In this document: piece after piece, positions 31,088 to 40,755 of the stretch
How the letters are laid out: every line of letters starts with the position of its first letter
Position numbering within the stretch: the stretch's first letter is position 1
NCBI GenBank assembly: GCA_963837325.1
Contig: CAWIMV010000001.1
Location: 2,852,001-2,916,000 of the forward strand
Length of the DNA stretch: 64,000 bases
Direction of reading: 5' to 3'
From: CAVQKZ01 sp963837325
GTDB lineage: Bacteria; Actinomycetota; Actinomycetes; Mycobacteriales; Jatrophihabitantaceae
Notes under the pieces: generated by a model
The model's input: the letters and a program-made list of their open reading frames with translations, nothing else
What the model was told of the DNA's origin: nothing
Databases searched by the model: none
Position numbers and translations under genes: made by a program

Positions 31088-32341
31088 TCAGCCCCAGATG
31101 TAGCGATCGAGAAAGTCGTTGCGGAAACGCCCTTCGGGGTCCCAGCTCTCGGCAAGGTCGCGGAATCGCGGCAACTGCGGATAGACCTCCGCGAGCCGGG
31201 CCGCGTCGCTGCGAAACAGCTTTCCCCAGTGCGGGCGGGCTTCGAACGGCGCCAGCGCACGTTCGACCGCCAGCAACGCGGCTTCGACGTCGGCCTGCCG
31301 CGGCATCCAGGTGAAGTGGAGGCCGACCGTTTCCCGCCCGCCGCTCGGACTAAGCCACAGTTCGTCGCTCGCCACCGTGCGGATCTCTGCTATCTGGATG
31401 AGCGGGGCGAGTTGCGCTCTGATGGCCCGGATCGCTCGAACGGCCGAGACGGCATGGCGACGATCGAGCAGGTACTCGCTCTGGATCTCGTTGCCGTTGC
31501 TCGGGGTGAACCCGATCCGGAAGTGCGGCAGCCGGTCGTGCGGAGGGCCCGGCCGGCCGAACTGCTCAGTGGCGTTGACGGCGTCCACGCCCGGGATCGG
31601 GTGCGCTCGAGTAGTCGCCGGCCGGGCCCCGAAGACGTCAGGCGGCGGCGCGGCGGAGTCGACCCGGCTCTTCACCCAGACCTGCCCGATTCCGCGGTCG
31701 GCGTAGTCGGTGAACATGCTGACGCTGTAGCCCAGGGCGGTGATCTCGTCGAAGTGCTCGTCGAACGCCGCCCAGGTGAGGCCCTCGTAGACGTCTTGCC
31801 GCACCTCGAATGCCGGGACCACCTCGAGTTCAACCTGGGTGACGACGCCCAATGCGCCCAGGCTCACTACGACGCCAGAGAAGTCGTCACCCAGGGTGGC
31901 GGGTGAACAGTGCCGCAGTTCGCCGGAGGCCAGCACCACGTCCAGCGCAAGGACATCGGCCGCCAAACCGCCGTTGCGGTCGCCCGATCCGTGCGTTCCG
32001 GTGGCGATTGCGCCGGCGACCGAGATATGCGGCAGTGACGCGAAGTTACGCAGAGTGAGCCCCTGGTCGGCCAGGAAGACACCGACGCTGCCGTAGCGCA
32101 CACCGCCGCCGACGGTGACGCTGCGCCGGTCCGCGGCCACGTCCAACTGCGGCGGAATGCGTTCCAGTCCGATCAGTGCGAACCGCGAATCGGCCAGGTC
32201 GGTGAACGAATGCCGGCTGCCCAATGCCCGCAGATGGGGCTGGCGGGCGACGATATCCTGGACTTCTTCGACCGACTCCGGCTCGTACAGGGTGGGCGCC
32301 CGGTAGGTGTAATTGCCGGCCCAGTTGTGACCGCCGCTCAC
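31088..32341 (-). CDS. aldO: Alditol oxidase (AldO-like, covalent FAD)
   Basis: This 417-residue enzyme matches Streptomyces AldO (418 residues) throughout. His44 in LGSRHSFTDLAD is the expected covalent FAD attachment. ATGTHGSGDRN forms the FAD pocket, and the substrate-site residues Glu and Arg of AEIRT (near 318–320) and Lys of PHWGK (near 372) are present. The enzyme would oxidise alditols such as xylitol or sorbitol at C1 with O2, giving H2O2. No sugar-alcohol transporter lies beside it. A gap of 120 bp separates it from the pit promoter region. Confidence 0.92.
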   Translation of the reverse strand: MSGGHNWAGNYTYRAPTLYEPESVEEVQDIVARQPHLRALGSRHSFTDLADSRFALIGLERIPPQLDVAADRRSVTVGGGVRYGSVGVFLADQGLTLRNFASLPHISVAGAIATGTHGSGDRNGGLAADVLALDVVLASGELRHCSPATLGDDFSGVVVSLGALGVVTQVELEVVPAFEVRQDVYEGLTWAAFDEHFDEITALGYSVSMFTDYADRGIGQVWVKSRVDSAAPPPDVFGARPATTRAHPIPGVDAVNATEQFGRPGPPHDRLPHFRIGFTPSNGNEIQSEYLLDRRHAVSAVRAIRAIRAQLAPLIQIAEIRTVASDELWLSPSGGRETVGLHFTWMPRQADVEAALLAVERALAPFEARPHWGKLFRSDAARLAEVYPQLPRFRDLAESWDPEGRFRNDFLDRYIWG

Positions 32342-32493
32342 CCGGCCACCGATCCGGGCGCGAGCGGAGAGACTGCCGTAGTCACCGAGTCAACGTAGCT
32401 GCTTACCCACCGTGACGAACCACCAGCCTGAGTCGACTCATCTACGCCGAACGCGACTAGGCCGCGGCCTGTCGGGTCTGCAACTATGGCCAA

Positions 32494-34266
32494 ATGGCGG
32501 CCGAGGTCACAATGCGCGCCACTGACGGCGGGCCGGAGTCATACCGCCCTGCCCCCAGCGGCTCCGGCATGCCGCCTCGCCCGGAACAGCCGCCGGTGCC
32601 GTATGCCGCGGCGCCACCGTCGCCCTACGCCGCGCCGCCACAGTATTCCGCTCCGGCGGACGATTTGGCGGAACCGGCGTACGACGCGCCGGCGCCTCAC
32701 GAGCCGCCGTCGGCTCACGACGCGCCACCTTCCTACCAGTCGCCGAGCTCCTACGACGCCTACGCGGCGCCGACGCCGCGCGCGGACGAGCCAGCGGCGA
32801 CCGGACCGCGGTCCGGCCCCTACGACGAGGCGCTTACTGGCCTGTTCGGATCCGCCAACGCCGCTGCCATCGACGATGCGCTGCTGGCTGCCCGGACCAA
32901 GCTGACCGTCGCCGAGAGCCGACTGGCCGAGTCGCACGACGAAGCGCAGTCGATCATTCGGGACGCCGTCGAGCAGGCGACGCTCATCGCCGACAACGCC
33001 GAGCAGGCGGCCGAGCAACTACTGACCGAGGCCCGCCGAGAGGCCGAGGAGTTGACCGCAGCGGCGCAGGCGGCGGCCGAGCAGCTTCGTCGCGAGGCCA
33101 GCGAGACGATGACGGCCGCACAGAGCAGCAGCCGGCAACTGCACGAGCGAATGACCGCCGATCTTGGGCAACAGCTGTTCCAGCACGAACAGGAACTCGA
33201 CGGCCGCCGGCAAGCTCATGAGGCCGAGTTGGCCGGGCTGGCCGCCGCCGCGCAAGAGCGCATTTCCCAACAGCAGGTCGAGGCCGATGCCGCCGCCGCG
33301 GCCGTGCGCCAGTCCGCGGCCCGCGAGCTGGAGAACGCCCGGCTGGACGCCGTCACGGTCCGCACCGACGCCGTGGCCGAGGCAAAGGCGGTGCTCGAGT
33401 CGGCGCGGGCCGAGGCCGGCCGAGAGTTGGCCGCCGCCGCCGAGCAGCTCGCCTGGACGGAGCAGATCGTCCGCGGGTTGCGCGAAGCGGCCGACCTCGA
33501 TGCGCGCCATATCCGCAAGACGGCGCACGTCGACGCCGAAGCCGCGATCCGGCGCACCCACGCTCGCTTGGGCAGCGTGCTCGCCGCCGCCCGTCGCCGG
33601 GCGAGCGAGCGGCTGGCGGCAGCCGAGGAGGAAGCCGACGCGAAAGCCCGGCAGGCTCAAGTCGTGCTCGACCGGGCCGGGTCGGACGCGATCCAGCTGC
33701 GTGAGGAAGCACGCACTGACGCGCTCCGGATCGTCGCCGAGGCTGAGGACACCGCCGCAGCCCACGTTGCCCGGGCTGATCGCCGACTCGCCGAGGCTGA
33801 GTCGGGCGCTCGTTCGGTTCGTGAACAGGTCGCCGCGGACGTCACCCGCAGCCAGCGCGAGATCCAGGAACTGCGCCGTAGCGCCCGGGCCGAGGAGCAC
33901 CGCATCATCGCCGCAGCCCGCGCCGAGGCCGACTCGGTCCGAGCGGCCGCGCACCAACTACTTGCCGATGCGCGGGCCGAAGTCGCCACGCTGAGCGCCC
34001 AGCGTGACGCGATCGCCAACGAACTGACCAACCTGTCCGGCGTTATTCAAGCGCTGGCGGTCCCCGACGCCCCGCCATCGCCCACACCAGAGGAGACAGA
34101 CCCGCCGTCTTCCCCCTCCCAACCGAGCGAATCACCCAGTACCCTGGCCGATCCCGCCAAACCCGCGCGGACCCCCCGGTCGGACCACGACGCCCATGAA
34201 GCTCCCGACGACCGTCCGCAACCCACCCCCACGTCCCTACTCGACGAGATGATGAGATCCGAATGA
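32494..34266 (+). CDS. Large coiled-coil protein (Scy-like by position)
   Basis: This 590-residue protein has a Pro/Ala/Tyr-rich N-terminus of about 100 residues, a long Ala/Glu/Arg-rich coiled coil from about 125 to 510, and a Pro/Ser-rich tail. There is no membrane segment and no enzyme motif. It overlaps the following FilP-like gene by 4 bp. In Streptomyces the polarity scaffold Scy is encoded directly upstream of filP, so a cytoskeletal or scaffold role is likely. The length is much shorter than Scy, and the DivIVA-like start motif is missing. ATG 32512 with GAGGT upstream is an alternative start. Confidence 0.78.
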   Translation: MAAEVTMRATDGGPESYRPAPSGSGMPPRPEQPPVPYAAAPPSPYAAPPQYSAPADDLAEPAYDAPAPHEPPSAHDAPPSYQSPSSYDAYAAPTPRADEPAATGPRSGPYDEALTGLFGSANAAAIDDALLAARTKLTVAESRLAESHDEAQSIIRDAVEQATLIADNAEQAAEQLLTEARREAEELTAAAQAAAEQLRREASETMTAAQSSSRQLHERMTADLGQQLFQHEQELDGRRQAHEAELAGLAAAAQERISQQQVEADAAAAAVRQSAARELENARLDAVTVRTDAVAEAKAVLESARAEAGRELAAAAEQLAWTEQIVRGLREAADLDARHIRKTAHVDAEAAIRRTHARLGSVLAAARRRASERLAAAEEEADAKARQAQVVLDRAGSDAIQLREEARTDALRIVAEAEDTAAAHVARADRRLAEAESGARSVREQVAADVTRSQREIQELRRSARAEEHRIIAAARAEADSVRAAAHQLLADARAEVATLSAQRDAIANELTNLSGVIQALAVPDAPPSPTPEETDPPSSPSQPSESPSTLADPAKPARTPRSDHDAHEAPDDRPQPTPTSLLDEMMRSE

Positions 34267-35303
34267 GCGACATCGCCCCACCACCGTTCCGAACCACCAT
34301 GCGCGGCTACGAGCCGGCCGCCGTCGATCAACGCATCGGCGAACTCAATGCCGCGCTGAGCGCCGCGCACGAGCACGCCGCCCAACTGGCCGAGCGCGTC
34401 GAACGACTGACCTCATTCGTCGATGAGTCGCGCCGGCAGTCCGAGCGCGAACCGGCCGCGGCGACGTTCGCCGATTTCGGCGAGCGCATCGGCAAGATCC
34501 TCACCCTCGCGGAGCAGGAGGCCGAACATATCCGTTCCACGGCCGACAGCGAGATCGAGCAGAAGCTCGCCGCCATCGAGGCGACCAACGGCAAGCTGCG
34601 CAGCGACGCCGACCGCTACGCCGCCGAGACCCGCGCCGCCGCGCAGCGCGAAGCCGGTCGCATCGTCGAGGAGGCCAAGCGCACGGCCGACCAACTGCTC
34701 GACGACGCCGAGCGCCAGGCAACAGCGCGGGGTGAGGAAGCCGAGGCGATCTACGAGCACCAGCGAGCCCAGGCCGCCAAGGCCGCAGCCGATTTCGAGC
34801 AGACGCTCGCGGCCCGTCGCGAGATGGCCGAGAAGGTCTTCCAGGAGCGGACGGCGCTGGCCGAGCAGCAGTTGGCCTCGGCGCAGGAGCACGCTGCCCA
34901 GCTCCGGGCCGAGACCGAGCAGATGACCAGCGAGGCGAGCAAGAAAGCGGCGCGAATCACGGCCGAGTCCGAAGCCGCCGCGGAGCAGATCATCGCCGAG
35001 GCCACGACCCGGGCCGAACGCATCCGGGCCGAGTCCGAGCGGGAACTCGTCGCCGCGACCCAGCGCCGCGACAGCATCAACGCGCAACTCAGCAATGTCC
35101 GGCAGATGCTGACGACCCTGTCGGGCGCCGGCCCGGGCCGGAATGTCGAGGATCCCTTCGGCGGTGAGGCGTCGACGGCTCCGCAAGCCGCTGACGCGCC
35201 GCAAGCCACTGAGGCGGCAGCCGAGGGCCGAGAGGAAAACGCCGCAGCCGCCGACGCCGAGGCCAGTGCCGACGGTGCGAGCGCACCGGCCGGTCGCAGC
35301 TAG
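34263..35303 (+). CDS. FilP/DivIVA-like coiled-coil protein
   Basis: This 346-residue protein begins with the DivIVA-type element FRTTMRGYEPAAVDQRI (residues 9–25), as FilP does, followed by a continuous Ala/Glu/Gln-rich coiled coil to about residue 285 and an acidic, Ala-rich tail. FilP forms intermediate-filament-like structures that influence polar growth in Streptomyces. Translation is probably coupled to the upstream coiled-coil gene. A strong hairpin follows at 35323. The match rests on the N-terminal motif and gene order. Confidence 0.82.
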   Translation: MSDIAPPPFRTTMRGYEPAAVDQRIGELNAALSAAHEHAAQLAERVERLTSFVDESRRQSEREPAAATFADFGERIGKILTLAEQEAEHIRSTADSEIEQKLAAIEATNGKLRSDADRYAAETRAAAQREAGRIVEEAKRTADQLLDDAERQATARGEEAEAIYEHQRAQAAKAAADFEQTLAARREMAEKVFQERTALAEQQLASAQEHAAQLRAETEQMTSEASKKAARITAESEAAAEQIIAEATTRAERIRAESERELVAATQRRDSINAQLSNVRQMLTTLSGAGPGRNVEDPFGGEASTAPQAADAPQATEAAAEGREENAAAADAEASADGASAPAGRS

Positions 35304-35322
35304 CGGCTGCGCTTGCCGAGGC

Positions 35323-35357
35323 GAGGCGCCTGACCGCGAGCTGCGGTCAGGCGCCTC
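35323..35357. terminator. Bidirectional terminator hairpin
   Basis: Perfect 15-bp arms GAGGCGCCTGACCGC and GCGGTCAGGCGCCTC enclose a 5-nt loop and are followed by CTTCGTT. It lies between the FilP-like gene (+) and the DUF1203 gene (−). Confidence 0.88.
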
Positions 35358-35363
35358 CTTCGT

Positions 35364-35849
35364 TCAGGAGTCGGTCGCCCGCGTCACCGTGAACATGAAG
35401 CAGCCGTAGGCGACGTTGCGGCTGTGCACCTGCACCACCTGCGGGTCCGCGAGCGCCGCCGCGATCGCCGCTTCCGGATCCCGGCCATCGTGCACGTCGG
35501 CGTAGGCGATCCACCCACGTGCGTCGTAGCCGCGGAGTACCTGAGGACGCTCGCGCCACTCGGCCGGGTACCGGTCGCGGTCGTCGGGACCGCCGCACGG
35601 CTTCGCGTGCCCGTAGATGGCACCGATCTCGCGGTACGGGCTGGCCGGTAGCGGTGGCTCGTAGCCGAACAGGATGAGCTCCTCACGCGCCTCCGCATTG
35701 CGCAGGCAGCACCGCACCGGCTCGCCACCGGTAGCGACCACTTGCGCGACGGGGTTTCCCGAGACGTCCCGGCCGGCGCTGCGCATCTGCGCGAACACCT
35801 CGGGCGGTACGGGATGGATCCGGAAAGCAGTCGTCGTCGTCGTTGTCAT
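35364..35849 (-). CDS. DUF1203-family protein
   Basis: This 161-residue protein has the DUF1203 pattern: FRIHPVPPEVF near the start, ASPYREIGAIYGHAKPC in the middle, and VVQVHSRNVAYGCFMFTVT at the end. The function of the family is unknown. ATG 35849 (MTTTTTTAF) is chosen because the domain starts right after it. It is followed on its 3' side by the shared terminator and has its own promoter region of about 55 bp. Confidence 0.85.
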   Translation of the reverse strand: MTTTTTTAFRIHPVPPEVFAQMRSAGRDVSGNPVAQVVATGGEPVRCCLRNAEAREELILFGYEPPLPASPYREIGAIYGHAKPCGGPDDRDRYPAEWRERPQVLRGYDARGWIAYADVHDGRDPEAAIAAALADPQVVQVHSRNVAYGCFMFTVTRATDS

Positions 35850-35904
35850 GCCTCGATCATCGCCGGATTCGACCGCGGTCGCTGGCGGAAATCGGACGGC
35901 GCGA

Positions 35905-37167
35905 TCAGGCCATCGCGGGCTCGGGCGCAGCGGCCGGAACAACTGGCGCGGCGGCCTCGGCGCGGTGCGGCAGCACGAGCCACGCGGCGTACGTCAGCAC
36001 CATCGCCCCGACTGCTACGAGCGCTCCGGTCAGCCCCAGCGCCTCGATCAGCGGAGCAGCGACGCCCGCACCGATGACGATGCCGGCGATCGAGGCCGGG
36101 AACGCGAAGCCGTACGCGCGGGCGAACACCGACTCGTCGAGCCCGCGCTGCAGCGTCGTCTCGGTCAGGATCTCCACGATCATCGACCCGGCACCGCCGA
36201 GCGCGGCCCACAGCAGCGCGGCCGCCAGAACCGGTGTCACCGCGAGAAGCGGCACGGGCACCGCGACCGCGGTCAGGGCGAGAGCGATCACGCGGCGCGG
36301 CCGGGCACTGCGTGCCGCCCGAGTGGCCACCATCGAACCGAGGATCCCGCCCGCTCCGATCGCCGCGACCAGGTAGCCGTATCCATTGGCGGCCAGCCCG
36401 AGCCGGGCGCTGACCAGCAGCAGCGCCACGGTCTGTACGCCGTAGACGAAGCTGCACAGCAAGTCGGCGGTGACCAGCCGCAACGCGGGGCGGTGCGCCA
36501 GGAGCGCAGCGGCGCCTTCGCCGATCTCGCGCACCATCCGCACTCGCTCCACCGGGCGCGCCGGCGGGCGGAATGCCGCACCGGCCGGGATGGACGCCAC
36601 CGCGAGTGCTGAGACGAGGAAGGTGCCGGCGTTGACTGCGAAGGCCACATTGGCGGACGTGACTGCCAGCAGCAGCGCACCCAATGCCGGGCCCGCGACG
36701 ATGCATACCGGCCCGACAATCGCCCGGGCGGCGTTGGCACCGGGCAGGTCCTCGTCGGGAACCAGGCGCGGCGTGGTCGCGGCGGCGCACGCCGGGTACG
36801 GGGAGCCGGCGGCCGTGGCCAGGGCGGCGAGGGCCGGCGCGACGATGATCGGCAGCTGCAACACCGCCGCCGCCAGCAGCGCGACCATGAGGCCGGCCCG
36901 CACGAGGTCGCAGGCGATCATCAGGCGACGGCGGTCGACGCGTTCGGCCAGCATCCCGCCGATCGGGCCGAGCAGGACGACCGGCAGGACACGGGCGGCG
37001 GTGGTGGCGCTGAGCCACATGGCCGAGTGAGTGCGCTCGAACACCAGGCTGAGCAGCGCGACGTTGTACAGCCAGTCGCCGGCCTGCGATGCGGCCAGGC
37101 CAGCCAGGAGTCGGCGGAACGAGCGGTGGCGCAGAGCCGAACGCATCGATCCGACGGGGGCGGTCAT
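35905..37167 (-). CDS. MFS transporter
   Basis: This 420-residue membrane protein has about 12 segments and the motif-A region GPIGGMLAERVDRRRLM between segments 2 and 3. Like the exporter at 24776 it belongs to the MefA/EntS-like group with an N-terminal SFRRLLAGLAASQAGDWLYN. Its ATG overlaps the stop of a 22-residue ORF, and GGAG lies seven bases upstream. The substrate is unknown. The DUF1203 gene downstream is 55 bp away. Confidence 0.9.
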   Translation of the reverse strand: MTAPVGSMRSALRHRSFRRLLAGLAASQAGDWLYNVALLSLVFERTHSAMWLSATTAARVLPVVLLGPIGGMLAERVDRRRLMIACDLVRAGLMVALLAAAVLQLPIIVAPALAALATAAGSPYPACAAATTPRLVPDEDLPGANAARAIVGPVCIVAGPALGALLLAVTSANVAFAVNAGTFLVSALAVASIPAGAAFRPPARPVERVRMVREIGEGAAALLAHRPALRLVTADLLCSFVYGVQTVALLLVSARLGLAANGYGYLVAAIGAGGILGSMVATRAARSARPRRVIALALTAVAVPVPLLAVTPVLAAALLWAALGGAGSMIVEILTETTLQRGLDESVFARAYGFAFPASIAGIVIGAGVAAPLIEALGLTGALVAVGAMVLTYAAWLVLPHRAEAAAPVVPAAAPEPAMA

Positions 37168-37232
37168 GAGTGGCTCCGCAGCGATCCGGTGCCGATGCGG
37201 CCCTTGCAGATCCAGTCCTGGCTGTTCGTCAT
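37164..37232 (-). CDS. 22-residue ORF coupled to the MFS gene
   Basis: This short ORF starts MTNSQDWICKG and ends LRSHS, and its stop overlaps the ATG of the exporter (ATGA). It contains one Cys, one Trp and several Ser/Thr. It could be a leader peptide controlling translation, a small peptide substrate of the exporter, or a chance frame. The only support is position and overlap. No strong ribosome site (GGGGAA only) precedes it. Confidence 0.35.
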   Translation of the reverse strand: MTNSQDWICKGRIGTGSLRSHS

Positions 37233-37374
37233 CTCAGTTCCCCGTCTGTTCGCGTCCCGGTTGGGCACGTTCCAGAGTCGGGCTAAGCCGTCGCCCAGGG
37301 ATCGGGCGATCGACCGATTTCGAGGCGGCGCGCGGCTTAGTTCCGCGACGAGGGTGCTTAGGCGGCTTACCGGC

Positions 37375-40353
37375 TCAAGCCGTCTCGGCGCTGGCGGGTT
37401 CGTCGGCCAGGCCGAGCCGGTGGGCCAACGTGGCCGCCTCGACCCGGCCGCCGACACCCAGTTTGGCCAGGATGTTCGACACGTGGACGCTGGCAGTCTT
37501 CGGGCTGATGAACAGCGCCTTGGCGATCTCGGGGTTCGATCTCCCGGTGGCGAGCATGCTGAGCACTTCTCGTTCCCGTTGCGTCAGGCCGAAGCGGGCG
37601 ACCTCGTCGGCGGCCGCGTCATCCACCGGCGACCGCGGTGCGGCCGCTGATTCCAGGCTGAGCCGGGCCTGGCGGGCCAGCTGCTCGGCCTCGGCGACCA
37701 GCGGAGCCGCGCCCAGCTGGGTCGCGAGGGTGTGCGCCTCGGCCAAGGCCCGGCCGGCGGGGTCGGGCGCGCCGGACAGCGCGTGCACCTCGGCCAGCCG
37801 CAACAGGCAGTAAGCCAGCTCGTACGGCCGTTCGACCCCACGCCAGGCGAGGACCGCGGTGTGCCAGGGCTCGAGAGCTTGGTCTCCGGCGTACCGGGTG
37901 CGCTCGGCCAGCGCCATCAGCCGGAATGCGGTCGCCGGCGGGTTCGCGACCTGCAGGCGCTCGATCGCGTCCTCGAACACTGGGTCGAGCGGATCAACCG
38001 GGGCGCGCCGATCGCGAGCCCGAATCGCGAGATCGGCCTGGATGCGCAGGCCCAGCCAGACCAACGGCCAGGTGTAGCGCGCGGTGTAGGGCAACGGAGC
38101 GCTGTCGCGGACGCTCTCGCGCAGCAGTTCGAGTGCACCGGAGAGGTCGCCCCCGACGCGGGCGACTTCGGCCAGCGTGTATGCGAATGGCGTGTCGAAC
38201 TGAGCCTCGGTGTTCTCGCCCAGGAAGCGCCGAGCCCGCAGGACGCACTCGGTGGCTTCGTCGTAGCGGCCCACCATTGCCGCCAGTTGGCCGGCGATCT
38301 CCAAGACCGTGGCCGCAAACACCCCCTCGGGCTCCGCGGCCAGGGTGGTGGCTAGGAGCGCCTCGGCCTCTGCCCACCGGCCAAGCCGGACGAGGGATTC
38401 GACCAGGTTCCCGGTCAGGAACGTTCCGACGCTGCGGGCGAGTCCGACCCGTTGGGCCAGGGCGATCCCTTCCCTGGCCACGGCCACGGCCTCGTCGCCG
38501 CGGCCCATCGCCTCGAGGACGTCGGTCAGGTTGATGTAACCGCGCAGCGCCGTCGCCGTGTGGCCGCCGTCGAGTGCTCGATCGATTCCGACGCGGCCGG
38601 CGGCCAGGCCGGCGTCGTAGTCACCTTGGCTGGCCATGACGAAGCCCAGCGTGATCTGCGCGTCGGCCTCCTGCTGCTCGGCTCCGGACACCCGCGCCGC
38701 CGCAACGGCCCGCTCGGCGGTCGTCACTGCGGCGTCCGCGTCGTTGATCCGCAAGTACGCAGTCGCCAACGAGGCCAGCGCCATCGCGTGCGCGACGGTC
38801 ACCTCCTCGGCCGGTAGGCAATCGAGCGCCTCCTTGAGCAGGGCGATGGCGAGAGTGGTGCCGAGGGTCTGGGCCTTGCGCTCCAACAAGATCGCGCGCC
38901 GCATCGCATCCCCGGCATCGCCCACTTCGGCGAGCGCCTGGTCCAGCAGGGCCCGGGCTCGGTCGACCGCGCCGGACGCGTACGCCGCGTGGGCCGCGAG
39001 CCGAAGTACCTCGACCTGGTCCATCCCCACGGCGGCTTTGGCGTCGGCGACCTGCGGCCAGAGCTGCAGGGCCCGCTCGAGGTGCTGGAGCGCCTCGGCC
39101 GGCGCGTAGCGCTGCGACGCGCCTTGGGCGGCCTCGACCGACGCGGCGAGGGCTCGGGGCAGATCAAGGGCGGCGTACCAGTGGTGGGCAAGGTCGGCGA
39201 CGAGCGCACCGCGGTCGTCGCCGGCAAACTCCGGGTGAGTGCTCAGGACCTCGCCGTAGGCCGCATGCAGCCGGCTGCGTTCGCCGGGCAGCATGTCGTC
39301 ATAGACCGCATCGCGGGCGAGGGCATGCCGGAACGAGTAGCCGCGGCCGGTGCCGTCGACCACGAGCAGGTGGTTCTCGACCGCTTCGTGCAGCGCCGCG
39401 AAGGCCTCGGCTTCGTCCAGGCCGGACACGGCGAGCAGCAGCTGCTCGGGCACCCACCGGCCGCCAACGGCAGCAGTGCGCATCAGCCGTTGCGCCTCGG
39501 GCCCGAGCCCGTCGAAGCGGGCGAGCAGCACGTCACGCAAGGACGGCGGCAGCCCGGTCGGGTCGCCGCCCGCGCTGACGACGCCGAGCAGCTCCTCGAC
39601 GAGGAACGCGTTGCCCTCCGAGCGTTCGAACACCGTGTCTAGCAGGGTCGGCTCCGGGTCGCGGCCCAAAATCGCGGCCAGTTGCCTGGCGACCTCGGCC
39701 CGATTGAACCGGACCAGCTCGACCCGCTCGACCGCGCGGGATCGATCCCACGACGTCAGTAGCGCGCGCAGCGGGTGCGAGCGGTGCAGTTCGTCGGAAC
39801 GGAATGTACCGATCACCGCCACTGGCGACCCGCGCAGCGCCCGGACGAAGTACGCGACCAGTTCCAGCGTCGATTGGTCAGCCCAATGCAGGTCCTCGAT
39901 GACGATCAGCACGGGGCTGGCGGCGGCGAGTCGCTCGACAAGTCCGAGAACCAGCTCGAGCAGCTGTGGGCCTTGCACCTCGGGCTCGTCGGGGCCGCGA
40001 ACGACTGGATCCAGGTTCGGCAGCAGCCGCAGCAGGGGCCGGCGGGCCGGGCCGAGCAGCCGGTCGAACTCCTCGCGCGGCATCGACCGCGACAGCAGGC
40101 GAAGGGCGTCGACCAAAGGCGCGAACGGCAGTCCCTGCGACCCGAGCTGGACGCAGTTGCCGAACAGCACCCGCATGCCGAGGTCGGTGCCGGCGTCGAC
40201 CAGTTCGCTGATCAGGCGCGACTTGCCGACGCCGGCCTCGCCGCCGATGATCGCCACGCCTGGAGTGCCGTCGACGGCCGCCTGCAATTGATCGGTGAGG
40301 CGTGCGAGTTCGTCGCGACGGCCCACGAACAGCGGGCTGACCATTCCAGTCAT
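37375..40353 (-). CDS. LAL-type transcriptional regulator (AAA ATPase + LuxR HTH)
   Basis: This 992-residue protein has an N-terminal ATPase with Walker A GGEAGVGKS (residues 37–45) and Walker B VLIVIEDLHWAD, a long TPR-like helical middle (about 400–890) and a C-terminal LuxR helix-turn-helix (LTQREREVLSMLATGRSN onward, about 925–985). LAL regulators often activate secondary-metabolism or sugar genes. No cluster of that kind is adjacent, so its target is unknown. It is transcribed alone. Confidence 0.94.
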   Translation of the reverse strand: MTGMVSPLFVGRRDELARLTDQLQAAVDGTPGVAIIGGEAGVGKSRLISELVDAGTDLGMRVLFGNCVQLGSQGLPFAPLVDALRLLSRSMPREEFDRLLGPARRPLLRLLPNLDPVVRGPDEPEVQGPQLLELVLGLVERLAAASPVLIVIEDLHWADQSTLELVAYFVRALRGSPVAVIGTFRSDELHRSHPLRALLTSWDRSRAVERVELVRFNRAEVARQLAAILGRDPEPTLLDTVFERSEGNAFLVEELLGVVSAGGDPTGLPPSLRDVLLARFDGLGPEAQRLMRTAAVGGRWVPEQLLLAVSGLDEAEAFAALHEAVENHLLVVDGTGRGYSFRHALARDAVYDDMLPGERSRLHAAYGEVLSTHPEFAGDDRGALVADLAHHWYAALDLPRALAASVEAAQGASQRYAPAEALQHLERALQLWPQVADAKAAVGMDQVEVLRLAAHAAYASGAVDRARALLDQALAEVGDAGDAMRRAILLERKAQTLGTTLAIALLKEALDCLPAEEVTVAHAMALASLATAYLRINDADAAVTTAERAVAAARVSGAEQQEADAQITLGFVMASQGDYDAGLAAGRVGIDRALDGGHTATALRGYINLTDVLEAMGRGDEAVAVAREGIALAQRVGLARSVGTFLTGNLVESLVRLGRWAEAEALLATTLAAEPEGVFAATVLEIAGQLAAMVGRYDEATECVLRARRFLGENTEAQFDTPFAYTLAEVARVGGDLSGALELLRESVRDSAPLPYTARYTWPLVWLGLRIQADLAIRARDRRAPVDPLDPVFEDAIERLQVANPPATAFRLMALAERTRYAGDQALEPWHTAVLAWRGVERPYELAYCLLRLAEVHALSGAPDPAGRALAEAHTLATQLGAAPLVAEAEQLARQARLSLESAAAPRSPVDDAAADEVARFGLTQREREVLSMLATGRSNPEIAKALFISPKTASVHVSNILAKLGVGGRVEAATLAHRLGLADEPASAETA

Positions 40354-40515
40354 CGCGTCCGCACCGCCTCAGCGCCGAGCCCTGGACGCATCTACCGTGA
40401 CCGACGACGCGGTCACCGACAGTTACCGATTACCCACACGGTCCCGATCGCCGGCGTCCGCAGCGAAGATAGCAGCCAGTTCCACCGCCGGGCAGATCTC
40501 ACGTGACGCCACCGC

Positions 40516-40653
40516 CTACTTCGGCTGGTGGACCTTGGCGTCGTGCTGCGAACCCGGTATGACGGCGGTGCTTTCCGCTGCTGCCTTGGCCTTGGCTTTC
40601 TTGTCCTGCTTGGGCTTGCGGATCTCTCGGCCGCCCTTGTTCTTGCCAGCCAT
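40516..40653 (-). CDS. 45-residue Lys-rich small protein
   Basis: This small ORF starts MAGKNKGGREIRKPKQDKK. It is strongly basic in the first half and polar in the second. The ATG is preceded by GGAG at a suitable spacing. Similar short proteins beginning MAGKNKGGRE occur in many actinobacteria without assigned function. A nucleic-acid or ribosome contact is only a guess from charge. It lies between the LAL gene and tadC. Confidence 0.75.
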   Translation of the reverse strand: MAGKNKGGREIRKPKQDKKAKAKAAAESTAVIPGSQHDAKVHQPK

Positions 40654-40755
40654 GATCACTCCACGGACGTTGGGATATGGGCCTGTGGTGCCCCTGCGCC
40701 TCAGTCTCGGGTGCCTAGAGCGTACGCCGGACCGGCGCCAGGCGGCCGCTGCGAC

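Noticed and set aside
35720..37000. Possible secondary-metabolite cluster around the LAL regulator and MFS genes
   Set aside because: No biosynthetic core enzyme (PKS, NRPS, terpene or RiPP enzyme) is found in the surrounding 25 kb.
16600..40750. Integrated phage or conjugative element
   Set aside because: No integrase, transposase, structural or transfer genes, and no flanking tRNA or direct repeats were seen.
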